Part shown: piece after piece, positions 13,753 to 26,663 of the stretch
Layout: every line of letters starts with the position of its first letter
Numbering within the stretch: the stretch's first letter is position 1
Assembly (NCBI GenBank): GCA_018389105.1
Contig: JACATO010002459.1
Location: 62,001 to 126,000 of the forward strand
Reading direction: 5' to 3'
Source of the DNA: Nautilus pompilius
Taxonomy: Eukaryota; Mollusca; Cephalopoda; Nautilida; Nautilidae
Length of the DNA: 64,000 bases
The notes under the pieces: generated by a model
Seen by the model: the letters and a program-made list of their open reading frames with translations, nothing else
The model's database searches: none
Told to the model about the DNA's origin: nothing
Program-made: the position numbers and the translations under genes

Positions 13753-14130
13753 TCACGCCCCTGTGTTGGTGCTGTTCGCCCTAACTCCCTTTCTGTGTGT
13801 TGTGTGTGCCGTGCCCTGTTCTGTTGGAGCACGGGCGTAAGGTCGGTTATATACGACCGCCAGCCTCACCATCTGACCCAGGCACTTCAGGTCAGTCAGG
13901 TTCGTGTTGGTGAGAGGAATCGCTCGCACTCTCACCAGTCCTTCCCGCGCCATCTTGTGCAGCAGCGCTCCGCTTTCCTCAACGTCGTCATGCACATCTT
14001 CTCGAGACAGGTAAATCTGAGGTGCTGCTGCCCCGACGACTTGTAATCGTACGTGGAGAAAAGGGAAGATGATCTGGACATCTGAGAGTTTTTCATTCCA
14101 GAAAGTGGTGTTGGATCTGGGTAATGGCGA
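13753..14130 (-). CDS. Candidate coding exon (B), unknown protein
   Basis: This minus-strand frame is open from just after a TAG at 14131-14133 to a stop at 13753-13755, 125 sense codons. The middle part has a protein-like composition: an acidic patch (SREDVHDDVEES), then ALLHKMAREGLVRVRAI and a polar-hydrophobic stretch ending VVYNRPY. Third positions favour G or C, with preferences such as CTG, AAG and GAC unlike the A+T-rich surroundings. I recognise no family. Possible internal donors (ACTG|GTGAGA, CATG|GTGAGG-like) mean the true exon may end early, since the last 30 residues look less natural. A plus-strand frame covers the same DNA but is Cys-rich and less convincing. No start codon is implied; it would be an internal exon. 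Confidence 0.28.
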   Translation of the reverse strand, partial: SPLPRSNTTFWNEKLSDVQIIFPFLHVRLQVVGAAAPQIYLSREDVHDDVEESGALLHKMAREGLVRVRAIPLTNTNLTDLKCLGQMVRLAVVYNRPYARAPTEQGTAHTTHRKGVRANSTNTGA

Positions 14131-14226
14131 CTACCCTATTCCGTAGAGATATTCCCTCGGCCACCCCTGACTACCCTACTCTAGGGATCATTCTTTCGAC
14201 TACCCGTTTATCATTTGAACCTTTAC

Positions 14227-14457
14227 AACGGGGACGTTCTTCGCTCGAGCTGTTGTCGGCGTCACTGGTCTGGCGGTTATAAACATATATCCCGCCGACG
14301 CCTGATCGCATCCCGCACGCTGCATAACGTCGACAAGGAATGGAGCCATTTTCGCGGCTGACCTATCTCGAGGAGCTCCGTTTCCGTGATGCTGTCTAGA
14401 GACTATCAATGGAGATTTTCCCGGCCACACACGGAACAACCCCGCGTTTAGAAATGC
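14227..14457 (-). CDS. Candidate coding exon (A), upstream of exon B
   Basis: The minus-strand frame reads through this interval without stops and contains GLFRVWPGKSPLIVS, AAKMAPFLVDVMQRAG and GYMFITARPVTP. It would end at GTT|GTAAAG (donor on the minus strand at 14226-14221). Joining to the AG at 14131-14132 gives a 96-bp intron in phase 0 that enters the exon-B frame directly. Against this, the acceptor has a poor pyrimidine tract and the intron region contains short degenerate repeats (three GACTACCC-like copies on the plus strand). The family is unknown, and an internal exon is more likely than a gene start. Confidence 0.22.
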
Positions 14458-17030
14458 ACGTGTCTTTTGTACGTATTAGGTGACTTCTTTAAGATCGGAA
14501 GGGTCGGGGTCGTGTTCAAGTCTACGGTTAGTTAACTCGCAATGATTCTAAATAAAATCCCCTCTAAACCCCAACATTTCCGCGTAAACGTTGAGAAAGA
14601 CATATATTAAAGTCTAAACAGGCGAGCAGTTTATTTCAGATTTTGTAAACTTTCGTTTATTTATTACTATTTAAACCTATTTTATATTTTAAAAGAAGAA
14701 AAATTATGGTAAATCCGCTTTTATTGCTTCCAGTGCAGCAAATACGAAGAGAATAAAAAAAATCATCCGCCTCGACTTGGATACGCCGGAAGAAGTGAAC
14801 AGACACGATTCTCTCCCTTGTTAACGGTGGGTAAGAGCTTCCTGCTAGAACCCACAACACTCCACGAATATTTTGGCAATATTACTTACCCATCCATCAG
14901 TAAAAAAAAAAAATTTTAATGGAAATCGTGACATGTAATGGGCAAGTTCCAAAATTGATTCGGATTCTGGCTGAGAGCAAGTTGTTGTTAGCCAGGGAAG
15001 ATCGGAGGCATCCATCAAGTTTCGCGACCAATGATAGCGGGGAAGGAAGAGAGATACGCTGTCGGAGGACCCATGCTGCTCCGTTGTCGCCCACCTCATT
15101 AATTACTCGAAACGGAAACGTTGATGGACGTTTTAGTCCACTTCCGCTTCTTGCACCCGCTGCCAGCCGCCAGCTTTTATGTTAACCGTTGAACGGTCGC
15201 TATCCGCCAGATAGCCCGCGCTTGTACGACGAGCACACCGAGCGCATTCAGCCGCCGGAGAGCAGAAGCGGGTCTTGTGAGAGCGGGTACGACGGCGTAT
15301 CTCGGGTGGCCCGTTGGCTGGCCGTGGTGAGGCGTCTTGGTTCGGGGGGCGACTGAAGAACAGATGCGAAACTATTTCTGCGAAAAAAACCTTGCGCTTT
15401 TCAATTATCTTTGCGCATTTAGATGAATATAGGTTTTCTCTCGTGAATACACCATTAGAGGGGTGTGTTCACCTACACGTATTGTATCGCGAAGTTACTG
15501 GCTGAAAACCCCCTTTAAAAAGGGTACAAGACTCATAAGTGAACACACCTTTACAGGTGTACAAAGATGTCCGCTTTGCTACTAATATCCACTAACTGTG
15601 ATCATTTTAAAAGGACTTGAACAGGAGCTACAAATGGTTGCGGTTGCTGGTCCATTCGTCGAACTCGGTTTGGCGCATATCCAGATTCCTTCTCACTATT
15701 ATTTACCAGCTGTTTGGGGGCGGATTTCCCTTAGGGACTCCAGTTTCCTCCTGCATCTAAAGCTGGAGAGTTATGATACGGGATTTTTTTTTTTTTTTCC
15801 GGGCACGTGGTTAGGCTTTCAGCTGTCTTGTATCTTGGCCGCTGCTGATGGGCCTCTACGCCTTTTGCGAGACGTTCTCAGACCCCGAAAGTCGGAAGGA
15901 GATTTTCCAAGAAAAGTTTTAAAATTTGCTTTCGTGGGACATTACCATTAGCTAAATCCGAATAAAGTTGTTTTTGAAGCCTATTTAAACAAGAAAATTT
16001 ACATTCCATTTGCTGGCTTGGTTTCACTTTAAAACAGTAATAAACCGATATCGTAATTATTCCGAAATCAAAGCGATTACAAACGAATTGTCCACAAACA
16101 GAGCTAACAGGAAAATTTGGTGTAGTGTTTATAAATTAATATTCATTCGTCTAACCTCATTCGTTAATTATGATGTCAAACTAAACTCTGACTTCTCGCC
16201 CAGTTATGACTTACAAACCACTAACTTTTTTGGGGGTTAGGGTTGAAAATTCATCCATTTTCCACCTGGCTGGCTAAACTTTTATTGGAATTTTCCGGGT
16301 GTTACTGACATTTTGCCGGAAAAATCCGAGTGCCGATACAATGACCGTCTGTGTAGAAAACTAACCAGGGCCATTTATGTTTGGAGTAAATGTGGGTAGA
16401 GAAACAAAATCTACTTCTGCTGTTGTAGTTTCAAAAAAATTAACGTTTCGGTCTTGTAGCAGGCTGTCTCTATGCTGGGTTTTGGTTTGTGGCGGCCGGT
16501 TGGTGCGTAAAATGAAGATAACCTATTATCATCGCACATAACATAGAAAATCTTTTGCAGACAACCAGGAACTATCTTTAAAAACTCGCTCTCTACTTTG
16601 TTTTCTTAACATTGTATTACGAAAATGTTGTTGTTTTTTTTTTCCTAGTCAGAGATCGGTTCTAAAGATATAAGGAAGCGATAGAAGTGAGATTTCAATA
16701 GTTTTCTTTGTAATAATTCCATGAGGCTTAAAATAATTTTTAAAGATTTTTTTAAACTAGTGATCCTTTATTTAAACCGATTACCCGAGTTTAGTTTCGA
16801 GTTTTGTAAAAAAAATATAATTTTAGCTTTTTCCTTTTAAAGTCGCTGTTGATGCTAAAATGTTCTTTCTATTACTCTGTCATTATTCAGGAGTATGTAT
16901 TTATCCAAATTCTACTAATGAATTAAATATAATGGCAAGGATTAAAAGCGATCTCATTCGATTCAGTAGTTAGATGAATTTACGTATTTTTTACCTTCGA
17001 CGTTTTATCTAAATATGCTTCCCATCAATA
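14458..17030. other. Unique sequence with a CpG-rich patch
   Basis: 15060-15360 is noticeably richer in G+C and CpG than its flanks, compatible with a promoter or 5' UTR, but no start codon with a convincing frame follows. A T16-type run lies near 15784. The remaining sequence up to the satellite is A+T-rich and featureless. Confidence 0.4.
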
Positions 17031-20000
17031 GACGACCCCTCCTAATTAAAGGTGTTCTTCAGCTGTATGAGTGTTGATATTCCACAAGACCCTGACTTGA
17101 CGACCCCATCCTAATTAAAGGTGTTCTTCAGCTGTATGAGTGTTGATATTCCACAAGACCCTGACTTGACGATCCATCCTAAGTAAAGGTGTTCTTCAGC
17201 TGTATGAGTGTTGATATTCCACAAGACCCTGACTTGATGACCCCATCCTAAGTAAAGGTGTTCTTCAGCTGTATGAGTGTTGATATTTCACAAGACCCTG
17301 ACTTGACGACCCCATCCTAATTAAAGGTGTTCATCAGCTATATGAGTGTTGATATTCCACAAGACCCTGACTTGACGACCCCATCCTAATTAAAGGTGTT
17401 CATCAGCTATATGAGTGTTGATATTTCACAAGACCCTGACTTGACGACCCCATCCTAATTAAAGGTGTTCATCAGCTATATGAGTGTTGATATTCCACAA
17501 GACCCTGACTTGACGACCCCATCCTAATTAAAGGTGTTCATCAGCTATATGAGTGTTGATATTTCACAAGACCCTGACTTGACGACCCCATCCTAAGTAA
17601 AGGTGTTCTTCAGCTGTATGAGTGTTGATATTCCACAAGACCCTGACTTGACGACCCCATCCTAAGTAAAGGTGTTCTTCAGCTGTATGAGTGTTGATAT
17701 TCCACAAGACCCTGACTTGACGACCCCATCCTAAGTAAAGGTGTTCTTCAGCTGTATGAGTGTTGATATTCCACAAGACCCTGACTTGACGACCCCATCC
17801 TAAGTAAAGGTGTTCTTCAGCTGTATGAGTGTTGATATTCCACAAGACCCTGACTTGACGACCCCATCCTAATTAAAGGTGTTCTTCAGCTGTATGAGTG
17901 TTGATATTCCACAAGACCCTGACTTGACGACCCCATCCTAATTAAAGGTGTTCTTCAGCTATATGAGTGTTGATATTCCACAAGACCCTGACTTGACGAC
18001 CCCATCCTAAGTAAAGGTGTTCTTCAGCTGTATGAGTGTTGATATTCCACAAGACCCTGACTTGATGACCCCATCCTAAGTAAAGGTGTTCTTCAGCTGT
18101 ATGAGTGTTGATATTTCACAAGACCCTGACTTGACGACCCCATCCTAATTAAAGGTGTTCTTCAGCTGTATGAGTGTTGATATTCCACAAGACCCTGACT
18201 TGATGACCCCATCCTAATTAAAGGTGTTCTTCAGCTATATGAGTGTTGATATTTCACAAGACCCTGACTTGACGACCCCATCCTAATTAAAGGTGTTCTT
18301 CAGCTGTATGAGTGTTGATATTCCACAAGACCCTGACTTGACGACCCCATCCTAAGTAAAGGTGTTCTTCAGCTATATGAGTGTTGATATTTCACAAGAC
18401 CCTGACTTGACGACCCCATCCTAATTAAAGGTGTTCTTCAGCTGTATGAGTGTTGATATTTCACAAGACCCTGACTTGACGACCCCATCCTAATTAAAGG
18501 TGTTCATCAGCTATATGAGTGTTGATATTCCACAAGACCCTGACTTGACGACCCCATCCTAAGTAAAGGTGTTCTTCAGCTGTATGAGTGCTGATATTTC
18601 ACAAGACCCTGACTTGACGACCCCATCCTAAGTAAAGGTGTTCTTCAGCTGTATGAGTGTTGATATTCCACAAGACCCTGACTTGACGACCCATTCTAAT
18701 TAAAGGTGTTCTTCAGCTGTATGAGTGTTGATATTCCACAAGACCCTGACTTGACGACCCCATCCTAATTAAAGGTGTTCTTCAGCTGTATGAGTGTTGA
18801 TATTCCACAAGACCCTGACTTGACGACCCCATCCTAATTAAAGGTGTTCTTCAGCTGTATGAGTGTTGATATTCCACAAGACCCTGACTTGACGACCCCA
18901 TCCTAAGTAAAGGTGTTCTTCAGCTGTATGAGTGTTGATATTCCACAAGACCCTGACTTGACGACCCCATCCTAATTAAAGGTGTTCTTCAGCTGTATGA
19001 GTGTTGATATTCCACAAGACCCTGACTTGACGACCCCATCCTAATTAAAGGTGTTCTTCAGCTGTATGAGTGTTGATATTCCACAAGACCCTGACTTGAC
19101 GACCCCATCCTAATTAAAGGTGTTCTTCAGCTGTATGAGTGTTGATATTCCACAAGACCCTGACTTGACGACCCCATCCTAATTAAAGGTGTTCTTCAGC
19201 TGTATGAGTGCTGATATTTCACAAGACCCTGACTTGACGACCCCATCCTAATTAAAGGTGTTCTTCAGCTGTATGAGTGTTGATATTCCACAAGACCCTG
19301 ACTTGACGACCCCATCCTAATTAAAGGTGTTCTTCAGCTGTATGAGTGTTGATATTCCACAAGACCCTGACTTGACGACCCATTCTAATTAAAGGTGTTC
19401 TTCAGCTGTATGAGTGTTGATATTCCACAAGACCCTGACTTGACGACCCCTTGTAATTAAAGGTGTTCTTTAGCTGTATGAGTGTTGATATTTCACAAGA
19501 CCCTGACTTGACGACCCCATCCTAATTAAAGGTGTTCTTCAGCTGTATGAGTGTTGATATTCCACAAGACCCTGACTTGACGACCCCATCCTAATTAAAG
19601 GTGTTCTTCAGCTGTATGAGTGTTGATATTCCACAAGACCCTGACTTGACGACCCCATCCTAATTAAAGGTGTTCTTCAGCTGTATGAGTGTTGATATTC
19701 CACAAGACCCTGACTTGACGACCCCATCCTAATTAAAGGTGTTCTTCAGCTGTATGAGTGTTGATATTCCACAAGACCCTGACTTGACGACCCATTCTAA
19801 TTAAAGGTGTTCTTCAGCTGTATGAGTGTTGATATTCCACAAGACCCTGACTTGACGACCCCTTGTAATTAAAGGTGTTCTTCAGCTGTATGAGTGTTGA
19901 TATTCCACAAGACCCTGACTTGACGACCCCTTGTAATTAAAGGTGTTCTTTAGCTGTATGAGTGTTGATATTTCACAAGACCCTGACTTGACGACCCCAT

Positions 20001-21022
20001 CCTAAGTAAAGGTGTTCTTCAGCTGTATGAGTGTTGATATTCCACAAGACCCTGACTTGACGACCCCATCCTAATTAAAGGTGTTCTTCAGCTGTATGAG
20101 TGTTGATATTCCACAAGACCCTGACTTGACGACCCCATCCTAATTAAAGGTGTTCTTCAGCTGTATGAGTGTTGATATTCCACAAGACCCTGACTTGACG
20201 ACCCCTTGTAATTAAAGGTGTTCTTCAGCTGTATGAGTGTTGATATTCCACAAGACCCTGACTTGACGATCCATCCTAAGTAAAGGTGTTCTTCAGCTGT
20301 ATGAGTGTTGATATTTCACAAGACCCTGACTTGACGACCTCATCCTAAGTAAAGGTGTTCTTCAGCTGTATGAGTGTTGATATTCCACAAGACCCTGACT
20401 TGACGATCCATCCTAAGTAAAGGTGTTCTTCAGCTGTATGAGTGTTGATATTCCACAAGACCCTGACTTGACGACCCCATCCTAATTAAAGGTGTTCTTC
20501 AGCTGTATGAGTGTTGATATTCCACAAGACCCTGACTTGACGACCCCATCCTAAGTAAAGGTGTTCTTCAGCTGTATGAGTGTTGATATTCCACAAGACC
20601 CTGACTTGACGACCCCATCCTAATTAAAGGTGTTATTCAGCTGTATGAGTGTTAATATTCCACAAGACCCTGACTTGACGACCCCATCCTAATTAAAGGT
20701 GTTCTTCAGCTGTATGAGTGTTAATATTCCACAAGACCCTGACTTGACGACCCCATCCTAATTAAAGGTGTTCTTCAGCTGTATGAGTGTTGATATTCCA
20801 CAAGACCCTGACTTGACGACCCCATCCTAAGTAAAGGTGTTCTTCAGCTGTATGAGTGTTGATATTCCACAAGACCCTGACTTGACGACCCATTCTAATT
20901 AAAGGTGTTCTTCAGCTGTATGAGTGTTGATATTCCACAAGACCCTGACTTGACGACCCCATCCTAATTAAAGGTGTTCTTCAGCTGTATGAGTGTTGAT
21001 ATTCCACAAGACCCTGACGACC
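17031..21022. repeat. 69-bp satellite, about 58 copies
   Basis: The consensus begins ACGACCCCATCCTAA and continues through GGTGTTCTTCAGCTGTATG and GTGTTGATATTCCACAAG to CCCTGACTTG. Most units are exactly 69 bp; a few are 67-68 bp through CCATTCT, CCTTGT or GATCCATCC variants. Variant sites recur in combinations: TAAT/TAAG before TAAAG, TTCTTCAGCTG/TTCATCAGCTA, and ATTCCAC/ATTTCAC. Flanks are unrelated A+T-rich DNA. The minus strand is open for 93 codons at 17564-17845, giving a 23-residue repeat, only because the unit length is divisible by three. I do not call that a gene. Confidence 0.98.
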
Positions 21023-24000
21023 TGGAATTTTTATTTAAATAACGTTCTAGAAAATCTTTTCTTTTGTTATGTAAAAACATAATATATATTATTAATAGAT
21101 TGAAATAAAACCCTGTCCGGTTTTTATGGTTTCTACACAGAGTTTGCCAAAAAAAAAAGGTTAAGCGACTAGATTCGATATGGAATTTAAACAAAAGTAA
21201 ATATAGAATTTAAAAGGAAAACAATGGAGTCACCTCTCAGAACGTTTTAAAATTTCAGCTGCTGCGTGTTGGAGTCAGGAATAGAATCATCGTAATCAAA
21301 GGTCCACTACCGTACAAGATCACGGTTTAAGTAAATTCTGGTCTTAGATATGTAACTGATGATATCTATTATGTCCTTTTTTGTTAGAATGAACTTAACG
21401 CAACACCAACAAAAAGTGGATTTATAATGACTGTCTTCTTGTTGTCAGACCCGTGAGCTTATCACTCACTCGGGGTATTGCGTATCCCATAATAGTTTCG
21501 TGTGGTCTTATAGATCTACCCGCCAGAATAATACGAACGCCACAAGTTTGGGAGGTGTGTTTATTACACGACAATTCAATGTGTTGCACTGTCTGGCCAA
21601 AAATGCTAAGAAACGAAGTAAAAATGGGAAATCTCGTAGCTTAATTTGCATGCATTAGTAGATCTTTGCATAAGTAAAAGTATTTCTTTGTCCTCTTAAG
21701 GGCTTGGTTTTGGGTACCGTCCTGCCGGGTTCCCTTATTTGTGGAAAACCACTTCTGGAAAATACAGTTCAAGTCCCAATCAGATCTCGACAGACTGAAC
21801 TTGGAAGCTTGCGCAACAGACACTTTCACCAATGGACATGGCACTAACCCTGAAAGCTACGCATTAAGGGCGTCGCTGACAGATTGCCTATGGCAAACTT
21901 TTCTCGAGTGCGAAAAAGAACGCCACCTACGAAGGTGCCTGAAGCATGGCGATTGTGGCAGAGATTACTCGAAGATTTAAGCCTCCAACATGTATCATTT
22001 GGACAGTTTAGGCTGCTGCCGGTAGTGATATAGTCTGGGATATATTTAGCTGCCCCGCATTGCGAATGACTGATTTAGAGAATATGGATGTGACTCCACA
22101 CATATTCCTTAGCAAGGCCATAATATTTCCTGATTTCGATCTGTTCCCAAACTTATCTATAAATACATACACTGTTTGTTCAGAGTTCAGAAGTCGGGGT
22201 TTTTCATTGTTGACCAGTTTATCAATGCACGAAATTAAAGGTTAAAAACAAGTCTTCGCTAATATTTGGTGTAGGAAATTGGAGCCGCGTAATTGATTTT
22301 TGTGGAATTTTAAATAATATATTAAAATTTTACTGCGTTTAAAATGGTTTTGAGAATTAACTCTGAGATATAAAATTAGTCGACAAGGCTCTCTGTGATC
22401 TGTTGTTTAGGGTTGGGAGAATAACGAAGTTCACCTGCCCAGTATAAATAACAAGAGCAAGTGCGCTTGCCAGAGATTAGATGGGATATCGTTTTAATGT
22501 TTACCCCTTTGATTAGTAAACGTTTTATTTACTGAAACGGTATTGGAAATTTTTATAATATATGCCATTGCGCAGGTATATGTAGAATATGAAGCCGGTG
22601 ACAAAAAATGGATGATCCGCAGTTTACTTGATGCTACTACAACCGTAATTCAAAAGATTTTTAAAATCTAAATGCACCACACCAGATTACATTGCTCGTT
22701 AGCTTAATGCGATGAGTTCCTCTCGATTAATACAGAGTCTTACTCTGTACATAACAAAACAGATCGGCAGTTTCTCGTGTGTCGGTTAACTCTTAACATC
22801 CAAAATAATGGAAAGATAATTGAACTACAAAATTACATAAACCAAATGTTTAAGGTCATTCCCCTAATAACCAGAGCTTTAAGTTCTTTTTGGACAGCAT
22901 CAAGTCCTATTTCAGTTAAGTTAAGAAATAACTAAAATCTTAGAATTCAATTCTATCAGAGAGAAATTCAGAATATAAAATGAAACTGGAGACACAAAAA
23001 AGGGGGGTGCGTAATAATACTTCATAACGGTCGGACCCTACCAACAACCTGTTGCTCAAATCTTCAGAAACTTGTTCCGGCTGTTTCTTCTTGTCCGGAA
23101 CAGTCGTATCTAACACTCAGACGTAGTTTCACAGGCACCGTCTTATTAAAGTTTCATACGTTTAATCTTATATCGGTCTGTGGTCAACTAATGCGGAAGA
23201 TGCTGCACTAATTGCATCGCGTTACCAGTAGAGAAGGCGCCATCGCAAACGAGGTACCCCTGGTATTTGGGGCAGCCGCTGAGAACCTCCTCGAACGGCG
23301 GACGTTGTGTGCGACTCCCGAGCACGGTCCACTTTGTTACGAGGGAGAGGTGTTCTCACCACGCGTGGAGTGGAAGGTGTCTTTAATGTATGCCATTTTA
23401 TTTGACGCCTCAGAGAGAGAGAGAGAGCAGAAAATTTTGTTGTTTTTAAATGGTTATTAATGAAAAGACGAAGTCCGTAAACTGAAAGTAGTAAACGAGG
23501 TATGACGCAAGCCCCTTTATCTACAATGAAACATCATTTAGATCTCATTATCTAAGTTTACTTATCAAAAACAGGCAGAATGGCTGAAGTGAGTTTATTG
23601 AGCGATAATTTTATAGAAATTAAAGCAGTTCCTCCTAAAACCAAGTGAATTTGTTTACATTAGAAATGTTTATCCGTATATTTATAACTAAAGCTTAACT
23701 ATAAGGCGAGTATGAAGTGGTAAGACACAGTCAGTACCATATTGTATGACAGCAGCGTTAACAGGATCACAATATAGCATAATGAATATAATTCTTTGTA
23801 ACTACAAATCGGTATCGCTTTAACCATATGTATTTTTCATTACGAGTGTGTGACTAAATATACAGCTTACTAAACACAAATACTGACTAGAGATTTTAGG
23901 CTGAGGTGGTATAAACATGGTAAACATGGGCCACGGAGGGTTAAATAACTTACTCTATCAGGTCTAAGTTACTGATATAATTACAAGGGAGATAAACGCT

Positions 24001-24411
24001 AAACGTTATGAATATGTGAAAAATCAAATAATCTCTTAAATAATCACCTTTAGTGCAAGAAATAGTACATTAAGTTTTTAATTTTTTATACTATATATTT
24101 GCATTTTGAGATGCTGGCCAAAAACTGATAATTTAAAAAAAAAAACGCATTTGTATTTTCAAAATTTCAAGACCTAATTAATATGAAGCTCAGGGGAATT
24201 CGTGTTTTACTGATCGAACTTACAGTCACCTCAAGTTTGAGTTTGAAGTAGAAATTTGTTTCGCCTTCGTACTGCTGCTGATGTTGTTAATTCTAAAGTA
24301 AAACCCATTCTACATTCATCCTTCATTCTATTAGGTGTCAGCTCCGCCATCCAGCCAAGAATTCACGCGTGCCGTGTGTTCCGAGCGGTGGAGAGACTCC
24401 CGCAGTCCTGC
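21023..24411. other. Unique A+T-rich sequence
   Basis: No recognised gene or repeat array. Frames are short, and those at 21.6-22.0 kb overlap in antisense. A short GA run lies at 23413-23428. It could be intergenic or a large intron. Confidence 0.5.
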
Positions 24412-24552
24412 GTACCGACCGACCGACCGACCGACCAACCAGCCGACCGACCGACCGACCGACCAGCCAACCGACCGACCGACCGACCAGCCGACCGACC
24501 GACCGACCGACCGACCGACCAGCCGACCGACCGACCGACCGACCGACCAGCC
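24412..24552. repeat. CCGA/GACC tetranucleotide tract with CAGC/CAAC interruptions
   Basis: About 140 bp of GACC units are interrupted every 16-36 bp by GACCAGCC or GACCAACC. Five overlapping frames on the two strands run through it because neither GACC nor GGTC can form a stop. The encoded Pro-Thr-Asp-Arg or Gly-Arg-Ser-Val repeats are therefore not evidence of coding. Confidence 0.97.
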
Positions 24553-26663
24553 CCGCCACTGATCTGCAGAATATGCATTAAAACGAAACGCATTAATGAT
24601 GATTTTTTTTAAAAAGCTGACAAAAAAGCCACCTTTTTTGTATCATAATTATATATTTTTTTCTTTCGTTTTAACACGTCCAGTATAATGGCCCCTAATT
24701 ATCTCCATAGCCAGTTTTCATGACGTCTAGAACAAACGGATGTGACGTCACACTTAAATGCACGCGCGGCTACTCGTCACTGAACTCCCTTTCCAACCTC
24801 TTTGCGAATGTCGTCGATCTTTTACTTTCATCCTATGGTTGATCCAACTGAGAGTGTTCAAAACCCCACTCGAGACGACACCCGACGACGTCAGAGTTGG
24901 CGCTATGGTAACTTCTCCTTTAACCCGGTCCTCTCTTAAGTGTTTAGATTTCTGTTAATACATGGAACATGCATGTGCAATAGACAATAGCATTTTAATT
25001 AGAATTGGAGTTCATCAGCTGTCGCAAAGTCAGGGTTAGGGTTAGTAGGTAGGTAACTATGTTGGTTTACTGGTGATTAGACAGAACTGTACCGTATACA
25101 TACATGTTTGTTAACTGAAGTAGGTACTTTAGGTTACAGGTAGATCAGCACGTTGATGGAAGAGTTACTTGGAAGCTACACAGGTAGATAATCAAAAAAA
25201 GCGGTGTCGCGTAGCAGTTGACCACCGGTAAGGGGTCAACGTTGAAGCGTTTGTAAACATTCCAGTTGGATGGTCAACACCTCTGAATATCAGGTAAATT
25301 ACTTAGCAGTCGGCTTCTATTGGGAGCGGTTGCATGAAGTCTTAGGTAGGAAAGTCTAACGCTTGGTAGTTAGTTGGTTCTACAGTTACCAGGAATGGTA
25401 GCAAAAATAACTACAGAAGCAGATAAATATTGGTAAGATGGCCTACGCCTATTACATGTCCTCCGTGACGCTTTCTGTAGCGACACCTGGCGTCCAGGAG
25501 ATCACTGCAAATCAAACAAAGCCAACCACGTGTGTGCCTAAAGTGTCCGAAATTGACAACCTAAGAATTTTACGGGAAAACAAAGAAATAGCATCTCTCA
25601 CGTGGAACCCAATCGGTGTCCTGTGAACCCAGTCTTCTGTAGAACTCAACTTTACAGAAGACGCATCACTGAGTTTTAAGCATTGGATACAACTCATGGG
25701 TGTCCATGCGAGAATGACGAGTGCGAGATGAACCGCGTTAAGACGTTCATTATATATGACGTCACGCTTCGATTACTGCGTCCACCTAGCTAAATTACTG
25801 TCATCAATGCTCAGCACGGCCTTCAAAATTTAACGTGCTAGGTGTCCGTGTGATCTCCATGATTAATATTTGTTCTTTCTTCTCCCACCCCTCACCCCCC
25901 CCCTGAGGGCCCTGACTGTAGAATTACCAAGGAAATATTTCGTAAGTGCATGGCTGCGAAACAGTTTTTTCCGAACTCCAAGAAGTCACCACAGTCCATT
26001 TCTTCGACAAGATATCCTCTTTTTTATGCTTGATGAATTATATTATTGCTGAGTTAGTTCTAAATGATGCCGGCCAGCATTGTGTTAGCGACGAGTATCG
26101 GTTCCAGGTGCGCAGTGTTTGCCCGGTACGTTGTTTGAGTGCGTCTCCGGTTGGAGAAGAGCAGCCTCCAGCTGATCAGGACTGCGAACTCGCCTTTTCG
26201 GGCCGTACCCCCGCGGACCATACGAGCGATGAAGGGAGAACCTCGCCTTCGAGCCAGAGGGTTGTAAAATCTCACCCCAGTACCTGTGACCGGTTATCGC
26301 GCCTCTCCAAATGATGACGAGAGAGGAAGGGGCAGTTTTCCAGCCACCCTGAATATTCATCCATACCATCAGGACCGACCCGGGGGTAAACGGCGTAGTT
26401 AGCGAAACGTTTCTCGGTTTTTCTCCAGACGTGTAAGTCCGTCTATCAGTGCTGTGCCCAGACTCGTCTGTGGGTACAACACGGAGCCCACCGAGTCACG
26501 TGTGGTGCCGTGTCAGGGAGATGCGCCGCAGTAGTGATGTTCCAAGCCAGATGCCGCTGGCGTGAAGTCCGCTGTAATCCGTGCGCTGAGATTCGGTGAT
26601 TGGTTGGGCTTTAGGGGGGCTCGGTTTCGGAGAGATTCGATCCTCACGGAGGGGGAGGGGGCT
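24553..26663. other. Unique sequence with scattered regulatory-like sites
   Basis: The segment holds a 12-bp CRE palindrome (24741), listed separately, and two adjacent TTAGGG-like hexamers near 25034, too few to be telomeric. It also holds a 62-codon frame at 25438 with a fair ATG context but no other support, and a G+C-richer part from 26.05 to 26.66 kb. Confidence 0.45.
24741..24752. promoter_or_regulatory. 12-bp CRE palindrome
   Basis: TGTGACGTCACA is a perfect 12-bp palindrome containing the full TGACGTCA CREB/ATF consensus. Unlike those in the satellites it stands alone in unique sequence, with the CpG-containing motif CACGCGCG 13-20 bp downstream. No transcript start can be assigned. 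Confidence 0.35.

Noticed and set aside
17031-21022. CRISPR-like array
   Set aside because: Units are contiguous copies without unique spacers, and the context is eukaryotic.
24256-24612. Five overlapping frames (Pro-Thr-Asp-Arg or Gly-Arg-Ser-Val repeats)
   Set aside because: GACC units cannot form stops in any phase on either strand.
25030-25060. Interstitial telomeric repeat
   Set aside because: Only two TTAGGG-like hexamers.
3643-25496. Shared 15-mer GCGACACCTGGCGTC at about 3643 and 25481
   Set aside because: A few shared 15-mers are expected by chance in 64 kb, and the flanks do not align.
26580-26650. tRNA-like B box (GATTCGATCC) as a tRNA gene
   Set aside because: The B box has two mismatches and there is no convincing A box, acceptor stem or terminator.
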